Positions 45,007 through 55,600 of a stretch of 64,000 nucleotides of DNA are shown here, in pieces. Location of the stretch: NCBI GenBank assembly GCA_963772225.1, contig CAVYWD010000002.1, positions 1,550,001 through 1,614,000 on the forward strand. The letters run 5' to 3'. The notes beneath the pieces are model-generated. The model worked only from the letters and a program-made list of their open reading frames with translations. It searched no databases and was not told the DNA's origin. Within the stretch, counting starts at the first letter, position 1. Every line of letters begins with the position of its first letter. This DNA comes from CAVYWD01 sp963772225. Lineage in GTDB: Bacteria; Myxococcota; Myxococcia; Myxococcales; UBA5297. Both the position numbers and the translations under genes were made by a program.

Positions 45007-46670
45007 TGGCCGACCCTCGCGCGCCGCAGAAGGGCGACCGGCTCATCGCGCTCGCGCTCGCCGCGGCCACCTTCGCCGCCCTCGGGCTCACCGAGCGCCA
45101 AGTGGGCTTCGTGCGCGACGAGGCCGACTACTTCGCCGCCGGCCAGAGCTACGCCGCCTGGGTGGAAGACGCGGTGCACGCCGCCGCCGCCGGCCACCCG
45201 CTCGCGGCCCTGAGCGACCGCGCCATCGTCGCGCGCTACGAGCTGAACCACGAGCACCCCGCGCTGGCCAAGACGCTCTTCGGCCTCTCGCACCTCTTGC
45301 TCAGCGAGAAGTGGCACGTCCTTCGAGACGCGGCCGGCTACCGGATGCCGGCGTGGGCCCTGAGCGGCTTCTTGTCGGCGCTGCTCTACCTCATGGCGGC
45401 GCGCCTGGTCTCGCGGCGAGGCGGACTGTTCGCGGTGGCGGCGTTCTGGCTCGCGCCGCGCCACTTCTTCCACGGCCACCTCGCCTGCTTCGACATCCCC
45501 ATCGCGTGGGCGTGGCTCCTCACCGTCTACTGCTACTGGCGCAGCCTCTCGAGCGGGCGCTGGTCTGTCGCGACCGGCCTCGCCTTCGGGGCTGCCCTGG
45601 CCATCAAGCACAACGCCTGGTTCATCCCCGGGGTGCTCGCCATCCACTGGGCGCTGGCGGTGGCGCCAGGCGCGCTCCGCGAGGGTCGCTTCACCGGGCT
45701 CGCCCGGTCGCTCGCGCCCTTCGCGGCGATGCTGGCGCTGGGGCCGGCCGTCTTCTATTTGCACTGGCCTTATTTGTGGCACGACCCATGGCCGCGCCTG
45801 CTCTGGTACGTGAACTTCCACGCGCAGCACATCAACTACCCCTGGGAGTTCTTCGGCCGGCTGCTGGTCGAGGCGCCGTTTCCTCTGGGCTACGCCTATG
45901 CGGTGACGGCGGTGACCCTGCCGCTCGCCACGCTGGCGTTGATGGTCACCGGGTCCCTGGCCGAGCTCGCCCGGTTCGCGGCGACCTACCTGGTCCGGCC
46001 GGCGCGCCGCTTCGCCTCCGAGCTCGACGGCGACTCGCTGCTGGTGCTGGGCAACGCCTTCGCGTCGCTGACGGTCATCTCCATGCCGTTCGTCCCCATC
46101 TTCGGGGGCGTCAAGCACTGGCTCCCGTCCATGCCGTTTTTGGCCCTTCTGGCCGCCCGCGCGCTGGAGCGGGTGACGGCCACGGCCGTGGCGTCGGCGC
46201 CGAAGGCTTCGCCTTGGCTTTTGCGCGCGGCCTTCCCGGCGCTCGCTTCGCTCGCTCTCTCCTCGTCGGCGCTGGGCCTCTGGCGAAACCATCCCTACGG
46301 GACGAGCTTCTACAACGAGCTCGCTGGCGGAGCGCCGGGCGCCGCCACCCTGGGCATGCATCGGCAGTATTGGTCGAACAACGTGACCTATGTCCTCGAT
46401 TGGCTCAACCTCCACGCCCCGCCGCGTGGCCGAGTCTTCTTTCACGAGGTCAAGTGGGACTCGTACCAGGAGTACCGCAGGGCCGGCCTGCTGCGCCCGG
46501 ACATCCAGTACGCCTCGGGTCCACAGGACTCCGACCTGGCGGTCTACCAGTACATGCCCGAGTTCCGCGACACCGAGCTCCAGATTTGGCAGGCCTACGG
46601 CACGCAGACTCCCGCAGCGGGCCTCTATCTGGACGAGACCCCGCAGATCGTCGTTTATCAGCGGCGCTGA
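45006..46670 (+). CDS. PMT/ArnT-type membrane glycosyltransferase
   Basis: The 554-aa polytopic protein has the early acidic motif of GT-C enzymes (VRDEADYFAAG) and a second acidic/His motif (LNHEHPALAKTLFG), with HGHLACFDIPIAWAW and IKHNAWFIP in helices. A soluble C-terminal part (NVTYVLDWLNLHAPPRGRVFF) follows. It should transfer a sugar from polyprenyl phosphate to an acceptor outside the membrane. It overlaps the preceding membrane-protein gene by one base. Acceptor unknown. Confidence 0.8.
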   Translation: MADPRAPQKGDRLIALALAAATFAALGLTERQVGFVRDEADYFAAGQSYAAWVEDAVHAAAAGHPLAALSDRAIVARYELNHEHPALAKTLFGLSHLLLSEKWHVLRDAAGYRMPAWALSGFLSALLYLMAARLVSRRGGLFAVAAFWLAPRHFFHGHLACFDIPIAWAWLLTVYCYWRSLSSGRWSVATGLAFGAALAIKHNAWFIPGVLAIHWALAVAPGALREGRFTGLARSLAPFAAMLALGPAVFYLHWPYLWHDPWPRLLWYVNFHAQHINYPWEFFGRLLVEAPFPLGYAYAVTAVTLPLATLALMVTGSLAELARFAATYLVRPARRFASELDGDSLLVLGNAFASLTVISMPFVPIFGGVKHWLPSMPFLALLAARALERVTATAVASAPKASPWLLRAAFPALASLALSSSALGLWRNHPYGTSFYNELAGGAPGAATLGMHRQYWSNNVTYVLDWLNLHAPPRGRVFFHEVKWDSYQEYRRAGLLRPDIQYASGPQDSDLAVYQYMPEFRDTELQIWQAYGTQTPAAGLYLDETPQIVVYQRR

Positions 46671-46759
46671 TGCCCTGGTGGCGGCCCGGGTGATACCTGA
46701 AGCGGCCGCTCGGCTCTCCTGCACGCGTGCGAGCCGCAGCTCGTGCGGGGCGATTCGGG

Positions 46760-46789
46760 TTGCCACCCTTCGACGGAGTTCAGTACGAT
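46760..46789 (+). promoter_or_regulatory. Promoter candidate for citrate synthase
   Basis: TTGCCA (46760-46765) and TACGAT (46784-46789) are 18 bp apart, about 65 bp upstream of ATG 46854. Confidence 0.4.
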
Positions 46790-46853
46790 TCGGCCCGCAC
46801 GCTCTCGTTGTGTCCGAAGCTCTAACCCGCCATCAGTTGCTCGTGGAGTACTC

Positions 46854-48182
46854 ATGACTTCAACTCTCAAGGCGAAGCTTCAAGAAAAAATCGAGGCGTT
46901 CCGGCCTCGCATCACCAAGCTGAACAAGGAACAGGCGAACATCGTCATCGACAAGGTGAACATCGGCCAGTGCATCGGCGGCGCTCGCGACGTTCGCAGC
47001 CTGGTCACCGACATCTCGTATTTGGACCCGCAGGAGGGCATCCGCTTCCGCGGCAAGACCATCCCCGAGACATTCGCGGCGCTTCCCAAGGTCCCGGGCA
47101 AAGAGCAGCCGTTCGTCGAGGGCTTCTTCTACTTCCTGCTCACCGGCGACGTCCCCACCCCGGCGCAGGTGCAGGAGGTTGCGGACGACTGGAAGGCGCG
47201 CGCTCAGGTGCCCGCCTACGTCTTCGACGTCCTGCGCGCCCTGCCCCGCGACGTGCACCCGATGACCATGCTGTCGGCCGCGGTGCTGTCGATGCAGCGC
47301 GAGTCGCTGTTCGCCAAGCGCTACGGCGAAGGCGGCCTGAAGAAGAACGATATGTGGGACCCGATGTACGAAGACGCGATGAACATCCTGGCGAAGCTGC
47401 CGGTCATCGCCGCGTACATCTACCGCATGAAGTACAAGGGCGACACGCACCTGGCGTCGGACCCCAAGCTGGACTGGGGCGGCAACTTCGCCCACCTCAT
47501 GGGCATTCCGCAGCCGTACGACGAAGTGGCGCGGATGTACTTCATCCTCCACTCGGACCACGAGTCGGGCAACGTCTCGGCGCATGCCACGCACCTGGTG
47601 GCCTCGGCGCTCTCGGACGCCTACTACTCGCTCAGCGCGGGCCTCAATGGCCTGGCGGGCCCGCTGCACGGCCTGGCCAACCAGGAGGTGCTCGGCTGGA
47701 TCCAGGGCGTGATGAAGAAGCTGAACAACAAGGTCCCCACCAAGGAGGAGCTGGAGAAGTTCCTCTGGGACACGTTGAACGCCGGCCAAGTGGTCCCGGG
47801 CTACGGCCACGCCGTGCTGCGCAAGACCGACCCCCGCTACACCGCGCAGAACGAGTACGCCAAGAAGCACATGCCCAACGACCCGCTGTTCCAGCTCGTG
47901 AACCTCATCTACGAGGTGGCGCCGGGCGTGCTCACCAAGCACGGCAAGACCAAGAACCCCTGGCCGAACGTCGACGCTCACTCCGGCGTCATCCAGTGGT
48001 ACTACGGCGTGCGCGAGTGGGACTACTACACCGTGCTGTTCGGCGTCGGCCGGGCGCTCGGCGTGCTCGCGAACATCATCTGGGACCGCGGCCTGGGCTA
48101 CGCCATCGAGCGGCCCAAGTCGGTCACCACCGACATGCTCGAGAAGTGGGCCAAGGAAGGCGGCCGCAAGGAAGCGGAATAG
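46854..48182 (+). CDS. gltA: Citrate synthase, type I eukaryote-like
   Basis: The 442-aa product condenses acetyl-CoA and oxaloacetate in the TCA cycle. Catalytic residues fall at H272 (LAGPLHGLAN), H319 (PGYGHAVLRKTDPR) and D374 (PNVDAHSG), almost the numbering of the animal enzyme (H274, H320, D375). The long N-terminus (LQEKIEAFRPRITKLNKEQA) and SYLDPQEGIRFRGKTI also match the eukaryotic-type group. GGAG lies six bases before ATG 46854. It fits with acetate uptake through ActP. A GC-rich hairpin follows. Confidence 0.95.
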   Translation: MTSTLKAKLQEKIEAFRPRITKLNKEQANIVIDKVNIGQCIGGARDVRSLVTDISYLDPQEGIRFRGKTIPETFAALPKVPGKEQPFVEGFFYFLLTGDVPTPAQVQEVADDWKARAQVPAYVFDVLRALPRDVHPMTMLSAAVLSMQRESLFAKRYGEGGLKKNDMWDPMYEDAMNILAKLPVIAAYIYRMKYKGDTHLASDPKLDWGGNFAHLMGIPQPYDEVARMYFILHSDHESGNVSAHATHLVASALSDAYYSLSAGLNGLAGPLHGLANQEVLGWIQGVMKKLNNKVPTKEELEKFLWDTLNAGQVVPGYGHAVLRKTDPRYTAQNEYAKKHMPNDPLFQLVNLIYEVAPGVLTKHGKTKNPWPNVDAHSGVIQWYYGVREWDYYTVLFGVGRALGVLANIIWDRGLGYAIERPKSVTTDMLEKWAKEGGRKEAE

Positions 48183-48215
48183 GCCTTCTTGGTCTTCTAA
48201 AGTAAGAGCTTCACG

Positions 48216-48253
48216 CGGCGGGCCGTTCGCCTTCTCAGGCGGGCGGCCCGCCG
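48216..48253. terminator. Hairpin between gltA and a convergent gene
   Basis: CGGCGGGCC (48216-48224) pairs with GGCCCGCCG (48245-48253) around a 20-nt loop. It lies between convergent stops and has no T-run. Confidence 0.5.
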
Positions 48254-48278
48254 CCATTTCGAGCCCTGGCCGCGAGGC

Positions 48279-48539
48279 TCAGCGCTTCGGCTTGGGCTTC
48301 GACTTCGACTTTTTCGAGCTCGGCTTTTTCGAGCTCGATTTGGCCGGAGCCCCCTTCGGAGGCCCCGCCTTCGCCGGCTGGGACTTTGGCGGCGCACGCC
48401 GGCCCTCCACGTCGCGCACCTCGCGCTCCCTCCGGGCGATGCATTCTCCGCACAACTGGAAGTCGAGGTAGGGGCTGAGCGAGGCTTCGTCGAGGCCTCG
48501 CCCGCAGTCGTGGCACACCGGCGGCAGGATATGGATCAC
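48279..48539 (-). CDS. Small zinc-ribbon protein with Lys-rich tail
   Basis: The 86-aa product is likely a treble-clef or zinc-ribbon protein with two CxxC knuckles (VCHDCG and LCGECIARRE). A Lys/Ser/Pro tail (KSSSKKPSSKKSKSKPKPKR) probably binds nucleic acid. GTG 48539 was chosen because GGAGG lies just before it; the frame stays open upstream to 48767 (ATG 48617 is an alternative) but that part is not protein-like. It converges on gltA. Function unknown. Confidence 0.55.
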   Translation of the reverse strand: MIHILPPVCHDCGRGLDEASLSPYLDFQLCGECIARREREVRDVEGRRAPPKSQPAKAGPPKGAPAKSSSKKPSSKKSKSKPKPKR

Positions 48540-48732
48540 GTCGCCTCCATTCCTCGTCAGAATAACCGTTTGCCGGCCTCCCGACTGCTCTCGCGCGCGA
48601 GGATGCGCGAGCGCCATCTCCCGCTCGGGGCGATGCGTCGGCTTCCGGGCTCTGCCCAATTCTCGCCTCGCGGACATCCGGAGGAGGCGCGAGGCTCGCC
48701 GGACCGGCTGCTCCGGATGCAGGCTCGCGCCG

Positions 48733-50970
48733 GTGTCCTTCGCGCGAGCCAGGCCCCTCGTCGTCACCTGCCTGCTGGCCCTGGGCTGCCGCGCCTCGGG
48801 CCCAGCGAGGATTTTGACCTTCTCGGGCAGCGAGCTCGGCGCCGAGGGGGCGGTGCTCCAACGCCAGCTCGCGCGCTTCCAGGTGCTCCACGCGGACCTG
48901 CGGGTCGAGCTGCGCCCCGCGCCGGACGCGGCCGACCAGCGCCACCAGCTCTACGCGCAGTGGCTCAACGCGCACGCGGGCGAACCCGACGTCCTGCAGC
49001 TCGACGTCATCTGGACACCGGAGTTCGCGGCGGCCGGCTGGATCCTGCCGCTGGATCGCTTTCGCCCGGACGAGGCCGCGTTTTTCCCGGGCGCCGTGGA
49101 GGCGAACCGCTGGCGGGGCCAGCTCTTCGCGCTCCCCTGGTTCGTCGACGTGGGGATGCTCTACTACCGCACCGACCTCTTTTCCCGGCCGCCTGCAACC
49201 TTCCAGGAGCTGGACCTGATGGCCCTGGCGGCGAAGCGGGAGCGCGGCCTGCGCTACGGGCTCGCGCTGCAGGGCGCCCGATACGAAGGGCTGACGGCAA
49301 CGTTCCTGGAGTACCTCGGCGGCTTCGGCGCGCAGATCCTCTCGGGCGACGAGGTGCGCGTCGACTCGCCGCGCGCGCTGGCGGCGCTGGAGGAGCTCTC
49401 GCGCGAGCTGGAGACGGGCGTCGTGCCCCGCGAGGCGCTGACCTGGCAAGAGGAGGAGGCGAGGCTCGCCTTCCAGAGCGGCCAGGCGGCCTTCATGCGC
49501 AACTGGCCTTACGCCTATCCGCTGATGCAGGACCCCGCGCAGTCGAAGGTCGCGGGCCGATTCGCGGCCGCGCCCATGCCGTCGCAAGGCGGGACGCCCA
49601 CGGCGGCGCTCGGTGGGGCCCAGCTCGCGGTCAACGCGTTCAGCGCTCGGCCCGACGACGCCTTCGCGCTCGCTGCGTACCTCACCGCGCCCGAGCAGAT
49701 GCTCGAGCGAGCGCGCGGTGCCGGCCAGTTCCCGGCGCGCCCAGCGCTGTACCGCGGAGCTCTCGACGGCGTTCTCGCCGTGCCCGCCGCGGAGGCGCTC
49801 GCCATCCTCCGGACGGCCGTGCCGCGGCCGCCGAGCCCGGCCTGGGCGGAGCTCTCCGAGGTCCTGCAGATCGACCTGCACCGCGCGCTGACCGGCCAAT
49901 CGCGGCCACGGGAAGCGCTGGCGAGCGCGGCGCGGTCGATGCGGAGCCTGCTCGAGCAGCTGGGGCTGGCTCCGGGCGCGCCCCCGCCCCGGCCTCGCGG
50001 CGGGGTCGCGGCCGCGGCCCTGCTGCTCCTGGGCGCGCTCGCGGCGCTGCTCCTCTTACGCCGCGTTCGAGCCCGCCCTGCCGGGCGCGACGCGCGACTC
50101 GCGTGGGCGCTGTGCGCCCCGGCGCTCGCGGTCATCGCGGCGGTCATCGCCTACCCGCTGCTCTGGACGGCCTGGGAATCGCTGCACCTTCACGACCTGC
50201 GGATGCCTTGGCGCGGCCGGCCGTTCGTCGGCCTCGCGAACTACGCCGCGCTCCTCGACTCGGCGCGATTTCGCCAGGCGCTCGGGCACACGCTCTTCTT
50301 CACTTTGGCGAGCGTGGCCCTGGAGATGGCGCTCGGCCTCGCGCTGGCGCTGGCCCTGCACCGGCGCTTTCGGGGCCGGGGCCTCCTGCGCGCGGCGGTC
50401 CTGGTCCCTTGGGCGCTGCCCACGGTGGTCGTGGCCATCCTCTTCCGCTTCCTATTCGACGCGCGGGCGGGCGTCGCCGCGGCCGCGCTCGCCGAGGCGG
50501 GCGTGGTGGACCGCTCCTTCGTCTGGTTCCTCCACGCCGGCGCCGCCTGGGTTCCGGTCATCGCCGCCGACGTCTGGAAGACGACGCCCTTCGTGGCGCT
50601 CCTGCTCCTGGCCGGCCTGCAGAGCATCCCCGAGTCGCTGGCCGAGGCGGCGGCCATGGATGGGGCGAGCGCGGCCCAGGCGCTCTGGCACGTCACGCTG
50701 CCGCTGCTGCGCCCGGCGCTGGGGGTGGCGCTGCTGTTCCGTTCGCTCGACGCCTTGCGCGTCTTCGACCTCGTCTACGTCATGACCGGCGGCGGGCCGG
50801 GCACGGCCACCGAGCCGCTGGCGCTGCTCACCTTCGACGCGCTCCTGCAGAACCTGCGCTTCGGCGCCGGGGCGGCGCTGTCCATCGCGGTCATCGCGCT
50901 GGCGGGGCTCCTGGCGGCGCTGGTTGTCCGGGTCCTCGCCGCCGAGCTCGTGCGGGGACCGCGAGGATGA
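48733..50970 (+). CDS. ABC sugar importer: binding protein fused to MalF-type permease
   Basis: The 745-aa product joins two units normally made separately. Residues about 20-410 are a family-1 solute-binding protein (LDVIWTPEFAAAGWILPLD, LFALPWFVDVGMLYYRTD, FMRNWPYAYPLM) starting with a signal/lipobox-like segment (CLLALGCRAS). One helix (about 425-445) then leads into a MalF-type permease with PLLWTAWESL, the EAA loop (EAAAMDGASAAQALWHVTLP) and MTGGGPGTATEPL. It tethers the receptor to the channel. It overlaps the MalG-type permease gene by four bases. No ATPase gene is in view. GTG 48733 is the start. Confidence 0.88.
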   Translation: MSFARARPLVVTCLLALGCRASGPARILTFSGSELGAEGAVLQRQLARFQVLHADLRVELRPAPDAADQRHQLYAQWLNAHAGEPDVLQLDVIWTPEFAAAGWILPLDRFRPDEAAFFPGAVEANRWRGQLFALPWFVDVGMLYYRTDLFSRPPATFQELDLMALAAKRERGLRYGLALQGARYEGLTATFLEYLGGFGAQILSGDEVRVDSPRALAALEELSRELETGVVPREALTWQEEEARLAFQSGQAAFMRNWPYAYPLMQDPAQSKVAGRFAAAPMPSQGGTPTAALGGAQLAVNAFSARPDDAFALAAYLTAPEQMLERARGAGQFPARPALYRGALDGVLAVPAAEALAILRTAVPRPPSPAWAELSEVLQIDLHRALTGQSRPREALASAARSMRSLLEQLGLAPGAPPPRPRGGVAAAALLLLGALAALLLLRRVRARPAGRDARLAWALCAPALAVIAAVIAYPLLWTAWESLHLHDLRMPWRGRPFVGLANYAALLDSARFRQALGHTLFFTLASVALEMALGLALALALHRRFRGRGLLRAAVLVPWALPTVVVAILFRFLFDARAGVAAAALAEAGVVDRSFVWFLHAGAAWVPVIAADVWKTTPFVALLLLAGLQSIPESLAEAAAMDGASAAQALWHVTLPLLRPALGVALLFRSLDALRVFDLVYVMTGGGPGTATEPLALLTFDALLQNLRFGAGAALSIAVIALAGLLAALVVRVLAAELVRGPRG

Positions 50971-51788
50971 GCGCCCGGCGAAAGGCGGGCGCGGCCGCCG
51001 CGCTCTTTCTGCTCGCGGTTTCGACGGCGCTGCCGCTCTACGTCGCCGTCGCCGCGTCGCTGACGCCGGAGGCGAAGCTCTTCGAGGCGCCGTCGCTCGC
51101 CCCTCGCGCGCCGACGCTCGAGCACTATCGGGCGCTCTTCGCCGAGCGGCGATTCCTGGTCCCCATCCGAAATTCGCTGGCGGTGGCCGGCGCCGCGACC
51201 GCGGCCTGCCTCGCCCTGGGCACCTTGTGCGCCTATGCGCTGGCGCGCCTGTCGTTCTTCGGCCGCGGGGCGGTGCTCGCGATACTGCTCGCGGTGAGCA
51301 TGTTCCCGCAGGTCTGCGTCATCTCCCCGCTCTACCTGGCGCTCCGGCGCCTGCGCCTCATCGACACCTACCCCGGCCTGGCGCTGCCTTACATCGCCTT
51401 CGCGCTGCCGCTCGCGGTCTGGCTCCTCACGAGCTACTTCCGGCAGATCCCCAAAGACCTCGAGGAGGCGGCCCTCATGGACGGCGCGACGCGCTTGCAG
51501 GCGCTCTTCCACGTCGTCCTGCCGGTCGCGCTTCCGGGCCTCGCGGCGACCGCGGTGCTCACCTTCGTCTATTGCTGGAACGAGTTTCTGTTCGCGCTCT
51601 CTTTCACGATCAGCCCCGAGCGGCAGACCGTGCCGGTGGCCATCGCGCTGTTGCGCGGCCGATATCAGGTGCCGTGGGGGCAGATCCTCGCGGCCTCCGC
51701 CGTGGCTGCGGCGCCGGTCGCGGTCCTGGTGCTCCTGTTCCAGCGGTGGATTGTCTCGGGGCTCACCGGCGGGGCGGTGAAGGAATAG
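50967..51788 (+). CDS. ABC sugar transporter permease, MalG type
   Basis: The 273-aa product has six helices. The cytoplasmic EAA loop is EEAALMDGATRLQALFHVVL, with the family ending LPGLAATAVLTFVYCWNEFLF and PWGQILAASAVAAAPVAVL. It pairs with the fused permease encoded just upstream (ATGA overlap, GCGAGG before ATG 50967). A decayed copy of this gene lies at 55775-56237 and 60040-60168. Confidence 0.93.
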   Translation: MSARRKAGAAAALFLLAVSTALPLYVAVAASLTPEAKLFEAPSLAPRAPTLEHYRALFAERRFLVPIRNSLAVAGAATAACLALGTLCAYALARLSFFGRGAVLAILLAVSMFPQVCVISPLYLALRRLRLIDTYPGLALPYIAFALPLAVWLLTSYFRQIPKDLEEAALMDGATRLQALFHVVLPVALPGLAATAVLTFVYCWNEFLFALSFTISPERQTVPVAIALLRGRYQVPWGQILAASAVAAAPVAVLVLLFQRWIVSGLTGGAVKE

Positions 51789-52661
51789 AGAATAGGCGGG
51801 CTCGTCGAGATTCTATGAAACCCAGCCTCTGCGAATACAGGCCCTCGAGAATCGGCGGCGACGGCGCCCGCGCAAGGGCGGCCCTGCCCGGCGAGCATGT
51901 CGGCGTCGGAGGATAGGCTTTCACCCGTTCGCGGCTCTGAAGGAGAGCACGGGTGGGGGCGGGGCGGATTGCTCAGGCATTGGGTCCTTTCCTTTCCGCG
52001 ACGGCTCAGGCTTGCCTTCGCTCGCGACCCGCGGGCAGGCTCGCAGTCGGCGACGATCTTCCTGCGCGAGGTGTTCCGCGCGCAGCGCAAGCGGGCGCGC
52101 CGCGAGGCTCCCCCTGGATCCCGCGACGCGGCTCACCATCCCCGAGGCCCTCGACCGGAGCGAGGAGGGGACCCGGGTTGGAGCAGCAGGTTGACCGCCT
52201 CCGGCGCAAGCGCCGGCCGAGTGGCCAGCGAGGCCTCCAGGCGCCTGTGGGCTGTCCTCGGGTCAGCGAATCCCGAAACGGGCGGACTGTTCCGTGTTGG
52301 GCATCATCGATTCGCCGGAGCAAGATGGAACTTTACCCAAGCGTTCATAAAGAAGGAAGAATCCGCGGGGCCCTTCAGCGCCAGGCAGCCGACGGGCCGC
52401 TCGAGGTGTTTCCATGGATCGCATACCGCTCGAGGTCGAGCCGAGGCGGCGAGCGCTCGCAGGTCAGGAGCCAGCCGCCATGGCCGTGGGCGGCGCTTCA
52501 GCCGGCGGGCTCGAGCCCTTCGAGCAGCTCTTCGCTCATTTCCCGGCCAACGGCGATCTCGCCTCTATCGGGCAGGGTTCAGGGCGTCACCCTCCGAGCA
52601 TCCCTTTCGACCGGACAGACGACACCGAGCCCTCTCTGCAGCCGCACGTCGGTGGTGGCCC
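51789..52661. other. Region between ABC permease and sensor kinase, with gene debris
   Basis: No intact gene is seen in these 873 bases. Several frames are open only because of high GC. One part (52414-52665) resembles a CheB start and is listed separately. The rest may be further debris of the same lost gene. Confidence 0.5.
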
Positions 52662-52665
52662 ATGA
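52414..52665 (+). pseudogene. Remnant of a CheB/CheR-type methylesterase gene
   Basis: The frame gives AAMAVGGASAGGLEPFEQLF followed by AHFPANGDL, matching the start of CheB catalytic domains (GASAGGLEA...). The match fades within about 40 residues and the frame stops at 52665. CheB-CheR-PAS fusions often stand beside PAS hybrid kinases like the one at 52662, so this is probably a truncated upstream partner. Confidence 0.5.
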
Positions 52666-55600
52666 GCTTCCCACGACTTCCAAGACGCCTGCTCGTACCG
52701 CACCCTCCGCGTGTCGGCGCTCCGTGGGCCTACCTATTCGCCGTGGTCATCACGCTGCTCTTCTTCGCGGTGCAGCGCGAAATCGCCCCGTTCTTGAGCC
52801 GCGTTCCCTTCTTCCTCTTCGCTTTGTCCGTTTTCCTCGCGGCATGGGTCGGGGGAAGAGGGCCGGGCTTCGTCGCCGTCGCGCTCGCGGCCATTCTGGT
52901 GGATTACCACTTTCTGCCACCCGAAAACGGCGGGTCGACCTCGCCTCGCGCTCTGCTCCTGCTCGCGCTCTTCGTCCTGGTGTTCACGGTGGTGAACATG
53001 CTCTGTGGCGCTCTGCGCGACGCAGTGGAAGAGGCCGAGAGCGGCGCCCGGGTCCTCAGATACCAGTTGGACCTCAACACAGGCATCGCCCAAAACGCGG
53101 CGGAGGCGATCTTCGTCACGGACGACCGAGGTCGGATTACGTTCGCGAATCGCGAGGCGGAGAGGCTGTTTGGCCTCTCGTGCGAGGAGCTCAAGGGACA
53201 AGTGCTCCACGACCGATTTCACCACCACGGTCCGGATGGGCGCGCGCTTCCGGCGAGCGAATGCCCGCTGGCGTCGGTCAACACGAGCGGTGCGACGATT
53301 CGCGAGCATGAGGAGACGTTCTTCCGCAAGGAAGGCTCGGCGGTGAGCGTCTCGTGCTCGAGCTCGCCGCTCACCATCGAAGGGAGCCGAACGGGCGCGG
53401 TGCTCATCGCGAGAGACATCAGCGAGCACAAGCGCGCGGAGGAGGCGCTCAGACGTGAGCGCAGCCTGCTCGAGAGCGTCATGCAGGCGACCGACGTCAT
53501 GCTCGCGTACCTCGACGCAGACTTCAACTTCGTCTGGGTGAACGCCGCCTACGCCGCGACCTGCAACCTGCGCCCGGAGGAGATGCTCGGAAAGAACCAT
53601 TTCGCCCTCTACCCCCACGCCGAGAATGAAGCCATCTTCCGCCGGGTCCGCGATACGGCCGGGCCCGTCTTCTACAAGGACAAGCCCTTCGAGTTCCCGG
53701 ACCAGCCCGAGCGTGGCGTGACCTACTGGGATTGGAGCCTCGTGCCGGTGAAGGTTCCAACGGGAAAGGTGCACGGGCTCGTCTTCTCCCTTCGCGAGAC
53801 GACGAGGTACAAAGAAGCCGAGCTGGCCCTGCGCGTGAGCGAGGAGCGCTTTCGCCGCCTCATCGAGGTGTCCGCGCAGATCGTCTGGGTCACCAACGCG
53901 GCCGGAGAGCCGACCGAGGATTCACCGTCGTGGCGGGCATTCACGGGCCGAACGCTCGAGCAGTGGCTCGGCTGGAACTGGCTCGAGGTGGTGCATCCGG
54001 ACGATCGGGCGCGCGTGGCCGAGGTGTGGCGGGGCGCGCTCGCCGCGAGAAGCGAATACGTGGTCGAATTCCGGATGCTCAACGCCGCTCAGGAGTATCG
54101 GACCGTGGTGGCGCGCGCCGTGCCCATCGCGAATCCCGACGGGTCGATCCGCGAGTGGGTCGGCATGAACACCGACATCACGGAGCGCAAGCGCGCCGAG
54201 GCGTCCGCCCGCGCCAGCCAGCAGCTCCTCCGCAGCACCATGGACCACTTCCCCACCGCCATCGCATTCAAGGACCGCGAGGGGCGGTTTCTCGACGTGA
54301 ACCCGGCCGTCGAGAAGGCGCTCGGCCTTCCCAAGGACGAGATTCTCGGCCGTGCGATGGGGGCCTTCGTCCCGAGGGAGGCGGCCCGCGTGCTCGAAGG
54401 GCACGACGAGGACGTCATGGCCTCACGAGCTGCCCGGCTGTACGAGGAGCTCACCCCGCTGCCGGCAGAAACGCTGTACCGCATCGACACGAATTTCCCT
54501 CTCATCGACGCGAGCGGGGACGTCTACGGCACGGGTCATATCTCGCTGGACGTCACGGAGCTGAAGCGCACCGAGCTGGCGCTGCGAGAGGCCAACGAGA
54601 AGCTGCGCGAAGCGGACCGCCGGAAGAACGAATTCATCGCGATGCTCTCGCACGAGCTGAGGAATCCCCTCGCGCCCATCCGCAACAGCCTCTATATCCT
54701 CGAGCGGTCGGCGCCTGGAGGCGAGCAAGCCGAACGCGCGCAGGCGGTGATCGCTCGCCAGGTCGAGCACATGACCCGCCTCATCGAGGACCTGCTCGAC
54801 GTCTCCCGGATCAGCCGCGGCAAGGTGAATCTGCATCGCGAGCGCCTCGATCTGAACAGGCTCGCGCAACGCACGGTCGAGGACCACCGCTCGGTGTTCG
54901 TCAAGGGCCAAGTCCAGCTCGTGGTGCTGCCCGCGCCGATGGCGGTCTGGGTGAACGGGGACCGTACTCGGATCGCACAAGCCCTTGGCAACCTGCTCCA
55001 GAACGCGGCCAAGTTCACTCCTGTCGGAGGAGAGACGACCGTCACCATCGGCGCGGACGCCGCACGATCCCAGGGCGTGCTGACGGTCCGCGACACGGGA
55101 AGCGGAATCGACCCGCGCATCATGCCGCGGTTGTTCGAGGCCTTCCTTCAAGCAGATACGACGCTCGAGCGCTCAAAGGGAGGGCTGGGGCTGGGCCTTT
55201 CGCTGGTGAAAGGGTTGGTCGAGCAGCACGGCGGTTCGGTGAGCGCGTCGAGCGACGGCCCAGGAAAGGGTTCCACCTTTGTCGTTCGCATTCCGCTCGA
55301 CACGTCGGTTGCGGAAGTGTCGCCGGAGCGGCGCCTCGCTTCGGCAGGGGGGCTGACTCTTCGTATCCTCATCGTGGAGCACAACATCGATTCGGCCGAC
55401 AGCTTGCGCGAGGCGCTCGAGCTCAGCGATCACGTCGTCGAGGTGGCGCACAGCGGTCCGGAAGGCCTGTCGAAGGCACGCCGCTTTCGCCCCGATGTTC
55501 TGCTCTGCGACATCGGCCTGCCCGGCATGGACGGGTACGAGGTCGCGCGTGCTTTCAAGAGTGACGAGAGGGTCAGGGGGTGCTTCCTCGTGGCCATCAG

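Noticed and set aside
51897..52661. N-terminal extension of the hybrid kinase
   Set aside because: Low-complexity Arg/Ala sequence with no domain; the membrane domain begins right after ATG 52662.
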